From positions 1-63,036 of the forward strand of contig NW_026516851.1 of NCBI RefSeq assembly GCF_025766255.1: a DNA stretch of 63,036 nt. The letters run 5' to 3'. The position numbers and the translations under genes were made by a program. The notes under the pieces were generated by a model. It was not told where the DNA came from. It did no database searches and saw only the letters and a list, made by a program, of their open reading frames with translations. Source of the DNA: Zychaea mexicana. Lineage: Eukaryota; Mucoromycota; Mucoromycetes; Mucorales; Lichtheimiaceae. Shown in pieces: positions 45,712 through 57,233 of this stretch (its first letter is position 1; every line of letters starts with the position of its first letter).

Positions 45712-46680
45712 GGTACCCAACAAATGTTCTTTTTGCCATGGAGCAACAAATCCAACAGCAAAGTGCTCTTTCGAAAGCTGTTGGCGAGGAATTCCGGCAG
45801 TCGTTGTGTAGCTAGGATTAGCACCGATCCAAACATGATAGCCCTGGGAGCAGAAATTGAGCTATGCTTTAACTGAAGCAAAATCATCTTCAGCTTTCAA
45901 GCACAATTCCTACTGATATCTATAATATATATTATAGACATCAACAGTATTGATGTGTGCTGCACGGCTGCTGCTCGGCAATGCTTGATATTCATGCTGC
46001 AGGTACATTCTGATATCACGAACGTTATATCCTTTGCACAATTCTTCCAAGATTCGTTGGTTGACCTCTGGTGTATTCTGCAGATATTGGACATCTTCAA
46101 CGCTGCTGGGTATATAGCCAGTATGGCCACCAGTATACTCAAAATGAGCATAGCTAGAATCTTCAGTATAGCAAGTGACCTTAAGCTTAGCTGTGCATCC
46201 AACTTACTTGCTTTTTTTCTGAACTAGACGTCGCTTAACACCATCTACATCGTAGTTCTCTTGATCGAGTTCCACAGTACTGGAGCTCAGAGTTGCATGA
46301 TGGCAGCGGTAACGGATCGTCCAAAGCTTCGTCACCTTGCGCTGTCGTTTTGGCTCATGAGCGCCTACTACATCATGTGTAAACATTTGTGCTAAATTTC
46401 CTATTTTATGCGTGTCCATATTAATCTTCGCCTGCAGCTTCTGCTTTTTTCTGCTTCTTCGCTTCCTCATCCTCGCGGGACCACTTGTCTTTGTACACCC
46501 AGCATTCACTAGTTTCCTGTAGTTGCTGCTTCAAGCGTTGCTCCCACACAAGACAGGCAACTTTTTCAGGGCGCGCCTGGGTAAGGTTGGCCGAGATCAA
46601 AACTGGGAGGGTAGTAGTAGTAGTAGGAATAGTAGTAGAAGCATTTGGGGTATTGTTTATGTTTGAGATTTCGAGATGTA

Positions 46681-47690
46681 GCTATGAGATTAGGAATACG
46701 GAACAAATGACGTGTTCAATATTGACCATATTGCCTTTTTAATAATCTGATATAGCAACTGATTCCACAATACCACATATTTGATGAGAAAACCGTTTTT
46801 TTGTCACTTCAATGCTATATCTAAAGCACTTTGAATAAAGGTACCCAATCACTGCATCATTATATGTTTCTTCTACCAATTGTTTATTGAATACGACTAC
46901 TGTTCTTTCGTCCTTCTTGTATCTAGCCAGATATCATCCTTGTGTGAGCGCGTTTCCGGGGCTATAAAATAAGTACAGTATGTAACATAACATAGACCGC
47001 TCAACAGCATGATTATTGATGTGCATCCCACCCATTCCTTCATAAGATCTGCCTACCTATAAGCTGCACCAATATCTTTGCTGGTTGCCGAAATAGAAGG
47101 GGCAGTATAATAGAGCAAGGAATAGTAGTACTTATGCACCCTTTATAACTAGAAAACTTAGAAAACACTTGCAGCACTTACCATCAACATTGTAGATTAC
47201 AATAAATAAGCCTTAACCATTCCTTGAGATGGCGGATGCCAAACGTGTTGGATATTGTGTGTGTTTATACATGAGGTATGGAAACGAGTAATGTAAAAGT
47301 ATATGCGCATCGAGTACCAGCACGCCGTAACACGTTCTTGTATATTTTTTGTCATCCAACAAGGGCCATCGATGTTCGGATTGTTGAATGGTGGAAGCGT
47401 CGGCGTCGATGGTAAGAGGAATCAGCAAAATGATTATGTGTGTTTGGAGCAAGAACAAAGATAAGAAAGGCCTTCTTTTTACCGCAATGCTACACCAACA
47501 AACACACACGCGTGCACATACATATGTATATACAATATATATGTTCGTTCTTACCTCTATCTCACCGCATATATTATAATTACGTGTTGAATCCGACTTC
47601 ATTTCAAATCGCTGTTACAGTTATGTCTATTGGAATTGATTTGAGCAGGTTTGACAGCGACTGTTAGTATAAAAGTGCAGATGCTTATTC
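46681..47690. other. Possible inner part of MULE 2 inverted repeat; no gene
   Basis: About 46840-46900 resembles the inner end of the MULE 1 right repeat (GTACCCAATCACTGCATCATTATA.. against GTACTCTCTTATGACTGCATCG..). The remainder shows no convincing gene; open frames are short and uncharacteristic. Confidence 0.35.
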
Positions 47691-47693
47691 TGC

Positions 47694-48308
47694 CACAAAT
47701 CGTAATAGCTCTCCCTATGTTATTTAGCTACCGCTCCCCATTCTCAATGAGCTTCACGATTTATAGATGCACTTTTATAATTACCTTGTCTCAAGCTGAA
47801 TGGCATACCATGTAGTTACAATGCTTTTTTGGATCTATCTCAATATAAGCATATACAGTCCTATATACTAGTATTGTGACGTAGTTTCCTAATATATAAA
47901 ATGAGTTTAAATGTGTACTAGGGTAAAAGAGAGCCAAGAATTCAGCTAGTACAATTTCAGACCCAGCTGCCATATCTCAAAAAAGAGAAAAAACGTTCCT
48001 TATAGCTATCGTTACACACAGTTCCCTTATAAATAAACGGAGTTTTTATATCAATACAGTACCCTCTCAGAATTTGAAAAATCTAATTTTTGTTTTGATT
48101 GGCCAGAAAGTCGTTGAGCAATTGCAATTTCAACTGTATATGCTTATATTGAGATTTAGCCGCTTTTCTTTTATTGATGACAAAATATACTGCTGCACTC
48201 AATTTTTTCTCCAAGTCCGTTTATTTTGTGCCTACTTCCCTTTACCTATCTGAGTTTCAAAAAATGAAAACATAGGGGGGCCCCAAGTTAAAATCGGGGC
48301 AGAATAAG
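47694..48308. repeat. Possible small MULE-type element
   Basis: CTTATTCTGCC at 47694 and its reverse complement at 48308 face each other, followed on each side by related blocks ending CCCTATGTT. The right end (GGGGCCCC..CGGGGCAGAATAAGG) also resembles the MULE 1 terminus. No target duplication recognised, so tentative. Confidence 0.35.
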
Positions 48309-48309
48309 G

Positions 48310-49379
48310 AACTTGGACTTTCGGTAGGCATTTATAATAAGGAATGAATTCATTCTAGACTGTTTTGACAGTCAATCGTCTTTTTTTGCTCAATATCTTT
48401 TACTACTTCTTGCAGATGTGGACAAAATAGTAATAGCATAGTCCAAACGCCCGCAAAATTGCTCTCAAAATGTCTGTACGGACCACGGCAGTTTTGGTAA
48501 TACATTACTTCTAAATTAGGACCCCCGTCTGGACAGGCTTCGCCCTTTTGAGAGCACCCTTATTGCTGAAAAGCGACCATTATATTATTGTGTTGTGTAT
48601 TTAGGTATCGTGTTGTAGGTGGATGAAACAAATATACAGAAGATACTTAACTATCAGAAGTAAGATATGGCCAGATCGTAATATGCAAGCTTTTCCACCT
48701 TTGCTACTGTGTTGCGCGTGTTTTTCAATCGTTTTTTCTGTGTGGGTGTTGCATCTGTTGCTGATGACTGGCGTCAGTAAAGTGTTTATGAAATTCAGAA
48801 AGACAGTTTGAAGCGAATCGTTCTCAGAATGGCGGCAAGTATATGAAGATAAAACTGCCTGTTTTCGTTTACTGTGTTCGTGCATCCTGTTAAACTGTGT
48901 GGTATCGGTTTTTTTTGTTGTTTAGAGGAGAGTGAGCAGTTATATTCATAGTCGATCGTTTGAGCAGATTCCTCTTTTATAATACTGTGTAATTACTAGG
49001 AGAATTTAAAGTGTAAAATCGATCCACCATTCCCAATCTATTGCAAAAAAAACACACATGTTCTTACCAGCGCCTTCTTCAATAGTAAAACAGCAGTTTG
49101 CTACTCCTCTGTTTGTGCTTTTCGCCATTCAGCTTTGCTTTAGCGTCTAAATGAGTTAACAAAGATTCATAAGTTTAAAACAAATCAGTGTTCCAAAATG
49201 ATAAAAGCTTTTTCTAATACTGTTCTTCAACATTATAGAATACAGACTTACTTTTATACTGCTTTTTCTTTTCTAACACTGGCATTTATGACTGCGGTCA
49301 TAAAGATTACTTTGCCATTGTGCTTTAACAGATCCTTGACAATTCAGATGTTAGGAAAAAAAGTTACAGAAATAAAAAT
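48310..49379. other. Non-coding region
   Basis: I see no gene, tRNA or clear repeat in this kilobase. Confidence 0.4.
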
Positions 49380-49530
49380 GCAAAGTCCCTTAGCAGCTGT
49401 TGTAGGCGGCCCTGCCTACTGCCTTTGAAAAAATTTGGGGGATAGGGGCGCCTTAATGTGGAGCCCAAAAGGGAGTTGCCTTTGTTCTCATCCTTTCTCA
49501 TTGGCTACGGAACCACCTACAAAAAGCGAT
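49380..49530 (-). repeat. Older LTR remnant beside tRNA-Asp
   Basis: AAAGTCCCTTAG..TGAAAAAATTTGGGGGA..ATGTGGA..AAGGGAGTTG..TTGGCTACGGAAC, matching 14285-14470 in the same order. In both loci it faces the 3' side of a tRNA. A younger LTR inserted at its tip (49531). Confidence 0.6.
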
Positions 49531-49842
49531 TGTCGAGTCCTTTTGGCGGATAAGTACCATAGCCAATAGAAAGAGAGATCACAAAAGATTTAGAGTAGAA
49601 TAAAAGATAACTTGAAAGATGATGTTTATTGCTTGATGATGAAGGGGATATTTATATGTTTTTTATTGCTACTAGATATGCTATGATGGCTATGTGTTGT
49701 GATGAGAGACTAATACGTGTTCAAGCAATGGACAACTACATGTCTTGACAATCGTGTGTTAACGAGAAGCGACTACGTGTTGAAATGATGGACAGGTGTC
49801 ACAAAAGGAAAAGGGAAACACCGGCCAAATCTGGCTACGACA
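49531..49842 (+). repeat. Solo LTR near tRNA-Asp
   Basis: 312 bp, TGTCGAGTCC..GGCTACGACA, with direct repeat CGAT on each side (49527-49530 and 49843-49846). No internal retrotransposon sequence, so a solo LTR. Its first 50 bp match the remnant at 14487. It ends 50 bp from the 3' end of tRNA-Asp. Confidence 0.7.
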
Positions 49843-49892
49843 CGATTTAAAACAAAACTAATAAAAGATTTTTTAAAAGTTACAAATGACGA

Positions 49893-49964
49893 CTCTCGGA
49901 CCGGGAATTGAACCCGGGTCTCCCGCGTGACAGGCGGGGATACTGACCACTATACTATCCGAGA
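49893..49964 (-). tRNA. tRNA-Asp (anticodon GUC)
   Basis: 72 nt, acceptor TCTCGGA/TCCGAGA with discriminator G, D arm with AGTATAGTGGTCAGTAT, anticodon stem CCCGC/GCGGG with loop CTGTCAC (GUC), T arm CCGGG-TTCAATT-CCCGG. No intron. CACTA element 2 begins 56 bp upstream of its 5' end. Confidence 0.96.
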
Positions 49965-50573
49965 CCCCTATATCAGTGACACATGCCTACACGATCTTTG
50001 TGCGTCCAATTATCGAGTACCACTGGAGTTAAAACCCGATTTCAGAGTGCTTTCAGTGTACTCTGAAATTTTTCTTTCAGTGTGCTTTCAGTGTGCTTTC
50101 AGTGAGAATCTTCTTTCAGAGCGCTTTCAGTGCGCTTTCAGAGCCGTGATGCAGCAAATGGATAAAAATTAGCTCCCCCACTAAAATCCTTCTCCCCCAA
50201 AACCATCTGGGATGACCCCTTTTTTACACTACCTGGACTGCTGTGCTTCTTCCCACTCTGAGACTTTTACCGCCACTATGCTTGTCTCCACCACTTTGCT
50301 AGTCTCCACCACTTTGCTTTCTTCTCCTTTTTTTTTTGTTTTTTTTGCCAATTACTAAATCAAAATTCTTCAACATTTTTATTTATTTGACCATCTACAA
50401 GTTTCTTGATTCGCCATCGCATTAGATTCCTTCAAAATGCTTTTCAAATCTGAAGCGATTTCTATAATTCAAAACTTGTTCTTTATTTTATTCTCTACTA
50501 CAACTACAGCAGTGTGAAGCCAAAAAAGAAAAAGACTAAGACCTGACCTAGGGTATTATGCTTTTAAGAGTAG

Positions 50574-53500
50574 ATTACTTTTATTTTTCGTGGTAAATAT
50601 GTAAGAGCACAGCTATTGTCTATTTGAATAGGGGTAACAACAACGCCGGAATGGAGCCTCCCCAAAGGAACGACACACTGCCACGTATACGGTTCGATTT
50701 CTAAATGGTAGACGTCCATGCCTAGCATCCTAAACGACTCAAAGACTTGCGTATTTGGTCGTAGGTACTCAACAAAAGCAAAAACGAACTGGCAGAAATT
50801 ACCGTCGGTGGGATTGCAGAGGTTGTAGACAAAGAAATATAGAATGCGCCTAGGACGAACGATCGCTTCAGTATGAAACTGAGTACTTGGGCAAACGACT
50901 CGGACATACTGTAGGTGCTGGTGTTGATGTGGCGAGACATTTCAGAAATGAACGTTTGGCCTAGGAGATCGACTGTTGCAAATTTGTAGAGGTGATCGCT
51001 GACCTGATTACCACTAGTGCTGGCGAGTGACACAAAATTCATGTCTGGAAACATCGATTGGTAATACTCGACAAGACAGTGGTAGTGGCGCGTATCCATG
51101 TACACCTTTTTGCCCGTCTGAGGGGAAGACATGATGGTGGCAGTGGCTCCCAACCAACTACGCTTACTCCCGCGGCATAGTCGAAATCCGATTGATCCAA
51201 GAACGGCTGACAATCGTAATGCTCTTGCATGGCTTCTGATTGTGGCAGCAACAGCTCAGCAATCTGTCTGGCAATCGTGCTGTTGCCGCACCGCTCGACC
51301 ACGACTCGTCGGACTATATCATCAGCGAACACGACACTCAAGAACTTCTTCATGTACGTAAGCTCGAAACGGTCTTTTTGGTTGGTGTGCTGGTTCTTGA
51401 TGATCTTGTTGAACCGCTCAAAGCTGAATACCCACATGTTATAGCAGCTGCCAAAATTGAGTACCATGTCGCGAAGGTGAACATGCAAGTGCATATTTGG
51501 CGTGACTTGATCTCTAGAGTACAATCTTGAAAAGTCGCGGCCAAATTTGAGCAGCAGTTGGTGGGCTTCCTCGTTTTCGGCGATGGTGATGGATGGCTTA
51601 CACAGGAGACGTGCTGCTGCGACAAAGAGCAACCAGTGTGCCATCTTTTCTCCAAGCAATCTTCCCTTCAACAACGACGGCGAGAGTGCAATAGTCCACG
51701 ACCTCCATTCATCCGACGTCATTCCAGCAAATCCAGTTGCAATACAGCCGCGAGCGATGCTGTATGATGGGGGCACCACCATCTTTTCGAGGCAACTCTC
51801 CATATCGATCAAATGCTCCTTGGTCAAGGTTCCGTCATCTTTCCATATGGTGGCCATGCGCTCGGCTGTCCCACAGAACATGTTGTGCATACAGTCGACT
51901 ATTGTCTGCGAAACGGGATCAAAGTATGGAAGACGATGCAACTCGGACCAGCATGTTCCATTTGACTTCTCCAACTGTGTCCTTTCGGTAGCCGTTTTTG
52001 CTGCCTTCCAAGCTTTTGCGTCTGCCAAGTTCTTTGCCTTTGTCCGCAATCTCTAAGGAAAGTCAAAGTTGGAGTAATCGCGCAGCCTTGGATTCTCTGC
52101 TTGCGATGGCTAGGAAATGTCGCAATGGTTACATCCGTAGAATGAGTTTGGACCTGTAAAGCCAGAAACCTTTCTTGAAGCCGGTATGTCCGATGCTACG
52201 AACAATAGAGCTGCTCGCACTTTGACCAAGGAGCCGTCATCAATAACCATATCTTTGCCGTGATATAATTGTAACAGATCGTCGACCATTGGACGCAAGA
52301 AATTATTGATTTGCTCTATCAATACAAAAAAAAGAAAGGAAATCAGAACCACACATGCGAGACTCCAGAATCAACGAGCAAAAAGATAAGTAACAGTGTA
52401 ATCAAATTGGTACCTTTAGAACTTTCATGGGGTCCCGGTGCTATACCGACCAATATGACATTTGATGACTTGAATCGTTCAGATCTTGGCAGGTTATTGA
52501 TTGTCATATACAGTGCACCGACAGAATACGAAGTCTGCTTATCGAATGACTGGAACCAATCGACATTGAGCGTCAACATAAGTGAGTGTTGATTTCCGAC
52601 ACGTCCAACGAATGATACAGGGTTTTCTGCCGTGGATTCTGGCGCCATTATCGACCACCATTTGCGACCATCGTATACATCATCCAAAGAATTTGGTCGT
52701 GGGGTTCGCTTCCTCCAGTGCTCGAGTTTTTCGCCGAATCCTGGTCTACGCATCATAATTGCAAGGCTTGCTGACACAGGATGATACGCATACACTTTGG
52801 GAGGTACAAGGTTTCTGTTTCTCAAATGAAACAAGTTCATGCCGCATGGGGCTCGGTGTGCTGTCATTGGATGGTGTGGGAACTTCTGGAACGAGCATTT
52901 CAAGTCGGTAGGTATATGTTCATTGGGATAGAGGCAGTGGCAGCTGGGACATATAACGATTGCTTGACCGCAATCCAAGAGCTCGTTAAGACCGGATAAG
53001 CGGCGTACAGTAGCCATTGACCGTGGGATACTGATTGGAATGTAGAGACCCGCAAAAACGACAGATAGAAAATGGAGGAGCAGCTCACCACCAGCCCTGC
53101 TCAAATAGCGATCTTGGAACAAGGCCAGGAAAAGGTAAAACATGATAATGAAGTCGGATGGTCGTGTAATATCTGTGTAGAACATAGTGTATGAGATACT
53201 AATAATTTGAATTTCGTGCTACTATCTTTAGTTTATACGAGAACATAAATTTACCATCGGTGTTTTCGTCCTCTTCTCCCTCAACAGTAATGTCGAATGT
53301 CGAAACTGATGGTGGCGGTTGCAGCAAGTCAATCGTGCTTGTAGCTTGGCCGCTGGTCTCACTCAAGCTTGAATCGAGCTCCATTGGTGTGGCTAATGGG
53401 TCAAATGGCAATAACGTTAATGGTCTGATCGTCGATACTAGCACCGAACAACCGAAGACGTTCCCACTCTGAAGACAAATGGCAACTTACAACTTTCGCC

Positions 53501-53804
53501 GGTGCTTGGCTGATCCGAATAGAGTAGCTGGAGGTTTGAACGACCTTCGCGCCATGCAGAAACTAGAAGGATGGCCATTTATGTATTAGGAACCATACAA
53601 CAATATATACACACAACATATACAGCAATATATATACGACAACATACACTTGGCTATTCCATGGTCGTGACGATGGCGACGTTCTGTTCGTGCTGACACA
53701 AGCTTACAGTGCGAGTCGTTTGAAACGAAACAACTGTCGCAATGACACAGTACGGCTCTGTTTGGATCCAGTGTAAGTGATGGAAGCGTGGGGGGAGTTG
53801 ACAT
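50574..53804 (-). pseudogene. CACTA Tnp2-type transposase, element 2
   Basis: ATG 53804 opens an exon ending at 53648 with a Cys/His start (CHCDSCFVS..SHC). An acidic exon (STFDITVEGEEDENTD) joins across a GT..AG intron (about 53177-53252) to ITRPSDFIIMFYLFLALFQD. Then CPSCHCLYP, DDVYDGRKWW, LTLNVDWFQSFDK, NNLPRSERFKSSN, VDCMHNMFCG, TPNMHLHVHL and a C-terminal domain to stop 50574. Breaks: TAG 52110 and 52053 where element 1 keeps TGG, a frameshift near 51110 and another near 50900. Together the two copies show which residues are ancestral. Confidence 0.88.
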
Positions 53805-54359
53805 AATGAAGGTACTTGAAAAAAAATGGTTATATGATCCAAAGACTTATTTTATCCAGCTTATATATAGTCGAAGCAGAAAACTTATGCAGAAAGTACT
53901 TAAAGCTATTATTGCTTTGGACTTTGGACGGATGAGGATGCTATATTAATTGTTGGAAATGCACAGCAATGCCGGTGTGGATGTGTAGTCGTTTTTGGTA
54001 AATGCTACTATGCAGGTAGAGTAAACACCGCTGTTTCTGAAGTGCGTTATTTTTCACGGCCATCTTCATGTAGAACAGTAAGTTACAGATGAATTTTTTG
54101 CAGGTACAATTATCTTACACAGCAACCAGAGGGTAACAACATTTTTTTCGTGAAAGAATGAAATAAAAAACAGCTGCTCACAACTGGATTGATAGTGTTT
54201 TTTTATTATAATGTGATGGCGCGAATCGATAGAAAAACCAGGATGTGCATATTCCACGTCCCATTGTGTAATGGTAGCTGCATGACGCTTACAGCAGCGA
54301 ACGAAAAGAATAGGAAATGCACATGCACGAACAAGGCTTTGACCTAGTTGATATATATT

Positions 54360-54620
54360 ACAGCGGGCAGCATCTGGATTTGGTAACTTTGTCTATGCAT
54401 GTTTTTTTTCTCCCGCACAATGAGATATGTATACTTTTGCCTTCAATACGACGGATGATAAATGATGGGTAATATACAGCGGACAGCATCTCGATTTGGT
54501 ATTGTTTCTTTGCTTGTTTTATCGTTGTCCCTACACTAACATATCCCATCTTTCTTATGCATGACTTTGGCTTTAGTAATAGATAGCGTACAGCGGGCAG
54601 CATCTCTTTTTGGTATATAT
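54360..54620. repeat. Three tandem units inside CACTA element 2
   Basis: TACAGCGGGCAGCATCT-type segments at about 54360, 54477 and 54590, spacing 113-117 bp, each followed by T-rich sequence containing TTTGGTA. Degenerate; possibly subterminal or promoter repeats of the element. Confidence 0.6.
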
Positions 54621-55084
54621 AATTTTCTCTCTTTCCTCCAAGCATCTATGTATTCTGTCATGTACTACGCACTCATGGATGTTATACAACAGACATGCCC
54701 CGAATCTAACAAAGCTGTCTCACTTACTTCAAAGCAAAACTATATCTGCATCACATAGCTAAGAAAGAGAAACAACAAATACCATCCTCGCGCGATTAGA
54801 TGCATCCCTGTCTATAATATATGTCTACTTTTCCTGAGACTTGTTTACAGATTTTACACATCAAGGCATATCATGCAAAAGTGTTCCGGATGGCCTGTAC
54901 CGAATAGCTCATTCAGAGAACGGACATCTCAACTTATTTGGCCAAGACTTCTATCTAGTAGAGAGCTTGGTAACTTGGTGTCTGAATCATCCATTTCAAC
55001 TAAAGTATAAATAGATAGGCCATTCTCTAGCATTGATAGGCATCATAGCAATCTATATCGTCACTACTTTCTCTACTACCATGT

Positions 55085-55814
55085 TCCCAGCAGGTCAATT
55101 CCACCAACAAAGCTTTTCTCCAGTCATTACGCCAGCAAGTAGGACAGCTAGAACAGAGAGTTGCGGCATATATTCAGAGCCACAATACAAGCAGAGCTAG
55201 AAGTGATACTAAGAGCAATAGCAGTAGTAGTATGATGGTACGTATTTGTAGAAGCTTTACAAATCGACAGTTATTTTGCATGGGCTATTATAAACATCTC
55301 GTCAACTTTTGAATTGTTTATTAGGGCCTTCTGCAAGAAGCCTATTCCTCTGTATCTAAGCACCAAGGTCTCGCCTGGGATTATAGCCTACGCATAAATG
55401 ATGAGCCAAACTCTACAATCATGAGTCAAGTTCTTAGGACAGTGACGGAGAGTCGAGATTACCAGCTTTTTAACTGGAGCACCCAGGCTATGAAGAGGGC
55501 GCTCAGGGTTTCTTTTTACAATAGGAAAAATTGGGAAACACAGCCGGACCACATAAATGAAGCTCGCCGACAAAAAAGCAAGAAACGAGCTGCGCGTGCA
55601 AGTGTAAGTTTATTTTCAACTTCTCTTTACAGCATGGATTCACAATAACATACAATATATATTCGGTTGACAGTTGGCGAACAAGCGTAAGAAAACATAC
55701 AATGCAAACAAGACCCATCCAGCACTGTCCTTGTATCAAGATCCCAGAGACATCTTTGCTGCAGCATGCATGTCCAATATTGAGGATAGTGAAGTGATCT
55801 CTCGTCCAGCTTAG
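55085..55814 (+). CDS. CACTA accessory protein, unknown family
   Basis: Three exons, 55085-55237, 55325-55603 and 55674-55814, with GT..AG introns that keep frame; about 190 aa readable, without an obvious ATG (the nearest, 55081, is in another frame). It begins with a predicted coiled coil (SLRQQVGQLEQRVAAYIQ), then a conserved-looking block HQGLAWDYSLRINDEPNST and NWSTQAMKRALRVSFYNRKN, then a basic stretch (RRQKSKKRAARAS..NKRKKTYNANK) that could bind DNA or act as nuclear signal, and an acidic end. By position it is the second gene of the CACTA element, comparable in role to TnpA-type terminus-binding proteins; this is inference. It may have continued past the final TAG. Confidence 0.55.
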
Positions 55815-57060
55815 AGATCCGATAATATAAGGACTAGCATAAGATCACTCGTACTCTATTCATCTTGATATATGCAGCATAGTCTAAATCAGCCTTATAA
55901 GCAACACACTTTCTACATGAATAGACAAAATCTGCGAACCCGGCCACACATCCTCCTGTAACGACCCACAATAGAACTTAACAATCGAACATTAGATGAA
56001 AAAGTTCGTCATGGCCTTGTGCTCTGGACATATAAGAATTAATAAAGCAGTTTTTTATATATGAAAGACGTGTTTCTTCAAAAGCTTCTTCTACGTGTAT
56101 CTTTTTGCCGCTCTTTTTAATTATTTAGTATTCCGCTCTGCTCAATTCAATTTCGTCACCTTTTTCTCTTCTACCCACTTTTTTTTACGTTTGCTGTGCA
56201 TCTCCAACTTATACTTTGAGCTTTTTTACTTGAACGGCCTCATCAGATCGTCACATCTTCATGCTGAATGTGTCTTCCTTGAAGTCCTTCATACTAACAC
56301 CGTCGCCTGAGCACCATCACTTGAGCAACTTCACTTTCTTTCACTTCTGCCATGAGATTGAGTTCACTTCACCAGCTATTCCTTCAACCTCTTTCATGCT
56401 ACTAACCAGCTCGCTATAACCTCATCTATCTCATCCCTCCTTAGGCTACAGTGGTCCATAAAAACGAAACAAGATGATGTACTATAAGGTAAGTTTAAGG
56501 GTGGGGGTTATAACGGCGTGGAGTAATAGAGTATAGGACGTATTTAATGGTTATACTTTTTCTCTTTTTTTTTTATTGGGAAATCTCTATGTACATCGCT
56601 GTAACAAGAATCCCTTAGTACTGCTGCTTTTTGAATACCATCAGCATGTATAGTTTATTGAATAGTTTCTATATGGCTTTTCTTTTGTATTTTTTTCCCC
56701 TACTATTTTTTGTATACTATTATTCCATCCTTTTTTTACTACCTATGCTGACGCGTCACCGTCAGTGCCGTGTGGTCTAATAAAGCACTATCATTGGCTA
56801 TATGCACGTATGAGCAATATACTATATGCATATGTGAGTAATTTTGAGCAAATGAAAAGGGGTGTATGAGTGTTTTCTGAGCAAATAGAATTGGATAAAG
56901 GGAATGGAAGTTTGTTTCTCCCAACGAATCATTAGCAAGCCTTAATGCATAGGAAGCCATGAACTCGCCAATGTCACTGTGCCGCTTAAACATCTCCCCA
57001 ACCAGTAAGAAGCTATGAATGGCATGCAGGAGACGTGTATCACCCATAAACAAAACGGTC
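55815..57060. other. Right-hand interior of CACTA element 2, no gene
   Basis: Mostly non-coding T-rich sequence; subterminal CAGTGTACTCTGAAAG repeats begin at 57063. Confidence 0.45.
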
Positions 57061-57233
57061 TTCAGTGTACTCTGAAAGTACTCTGAAAGCCATTATGGAA
57101 GCACTCTGAATTCGCTTGCGAACTCCAGTGTTTCAGAGTTTACGCAAAACTGTTAGAAAAAACACCAAGAAACACTTCAAAAATTTAACAAAAAACCCCC
57201 ACTCCTTCGCATGAACGCCACGACCATCCTACC

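Larger units (their letters stand above)
38260..46680 (-). pseudogene. MULE 2 transposase, split by a gypsy element
   Basis: Gene order on the minus strand: N-terminal part 46680-45712, then the 6.2-kb retrotransposon, then 39511-38260. Removing the retrotransposon and one copy of GGTAC joins WQKEHLLGT to SGKFICLDATHDV in frame, the exact counterpart of MULE 1 WQKELLLGR..AGKFISLDATHDV. It retains FMIDRDFAEDNAI, NNYVETWHNQLK and LPCKHMF. Stops at 46204 (Gln in MULE 1), 45910 and 45862 (Trp in MULE 1: QRWLNAF), all explained by C to T at CpA; a further stop in FxSLASLG near 39340 and a frameshift near 39055. About as long as MULE 1; diverged in the C-terminal tail. The far inverted repeat is uncertain. 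Confidence 0.88.
50021..57130. mobile_element. CACTA (EnSpm) element 2 (about 7.1 kb)
   Basis: Left end CACTGGAGTTAAAACCCG at 50021; right end, reversed, CACTGGAGTTCGCAAGCG at 57130. Both carry subterminal TTCAGAGTGCTT and TTTCAGTGT/TACTCTGAAAG repeats. It holds a transposase gene (-) and a second gene (+, 55085-55814), the two-gene layout of CACTA elements. Immediate flanks (AC and TT) do not show the expected 2-3 bp duplication, so one end may have been altered. Confidence 0.85.

Noticed and set aside
47213..47667. Frames of 60-129 aa with many Cys, Tyr and Ile
   Set aside because: Low-complexity (TG/CA and TA-rich) sequence, no start context, no homologous pattern.
46681..48310. A complete right inverted repeat for MULE 2
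   Set aside because: Only short similarity to the inner part of the MULE 1 arm near 46850 and to its tip near 48300; the interior does not align.
54255..54300. tRNA-like start (CCCATTGTGTAATGGTAGCTGC)
   Set aside because: No anticodon arm or T arm with GTTCGAATC follows; no cloverleaf can be drawn.
50018..57133. Target duplication for CACTA element 2
   Set aside because: Flanking bases are TAC on the left and TTT on the right; no 2-3 bp match, so I do not claim one.
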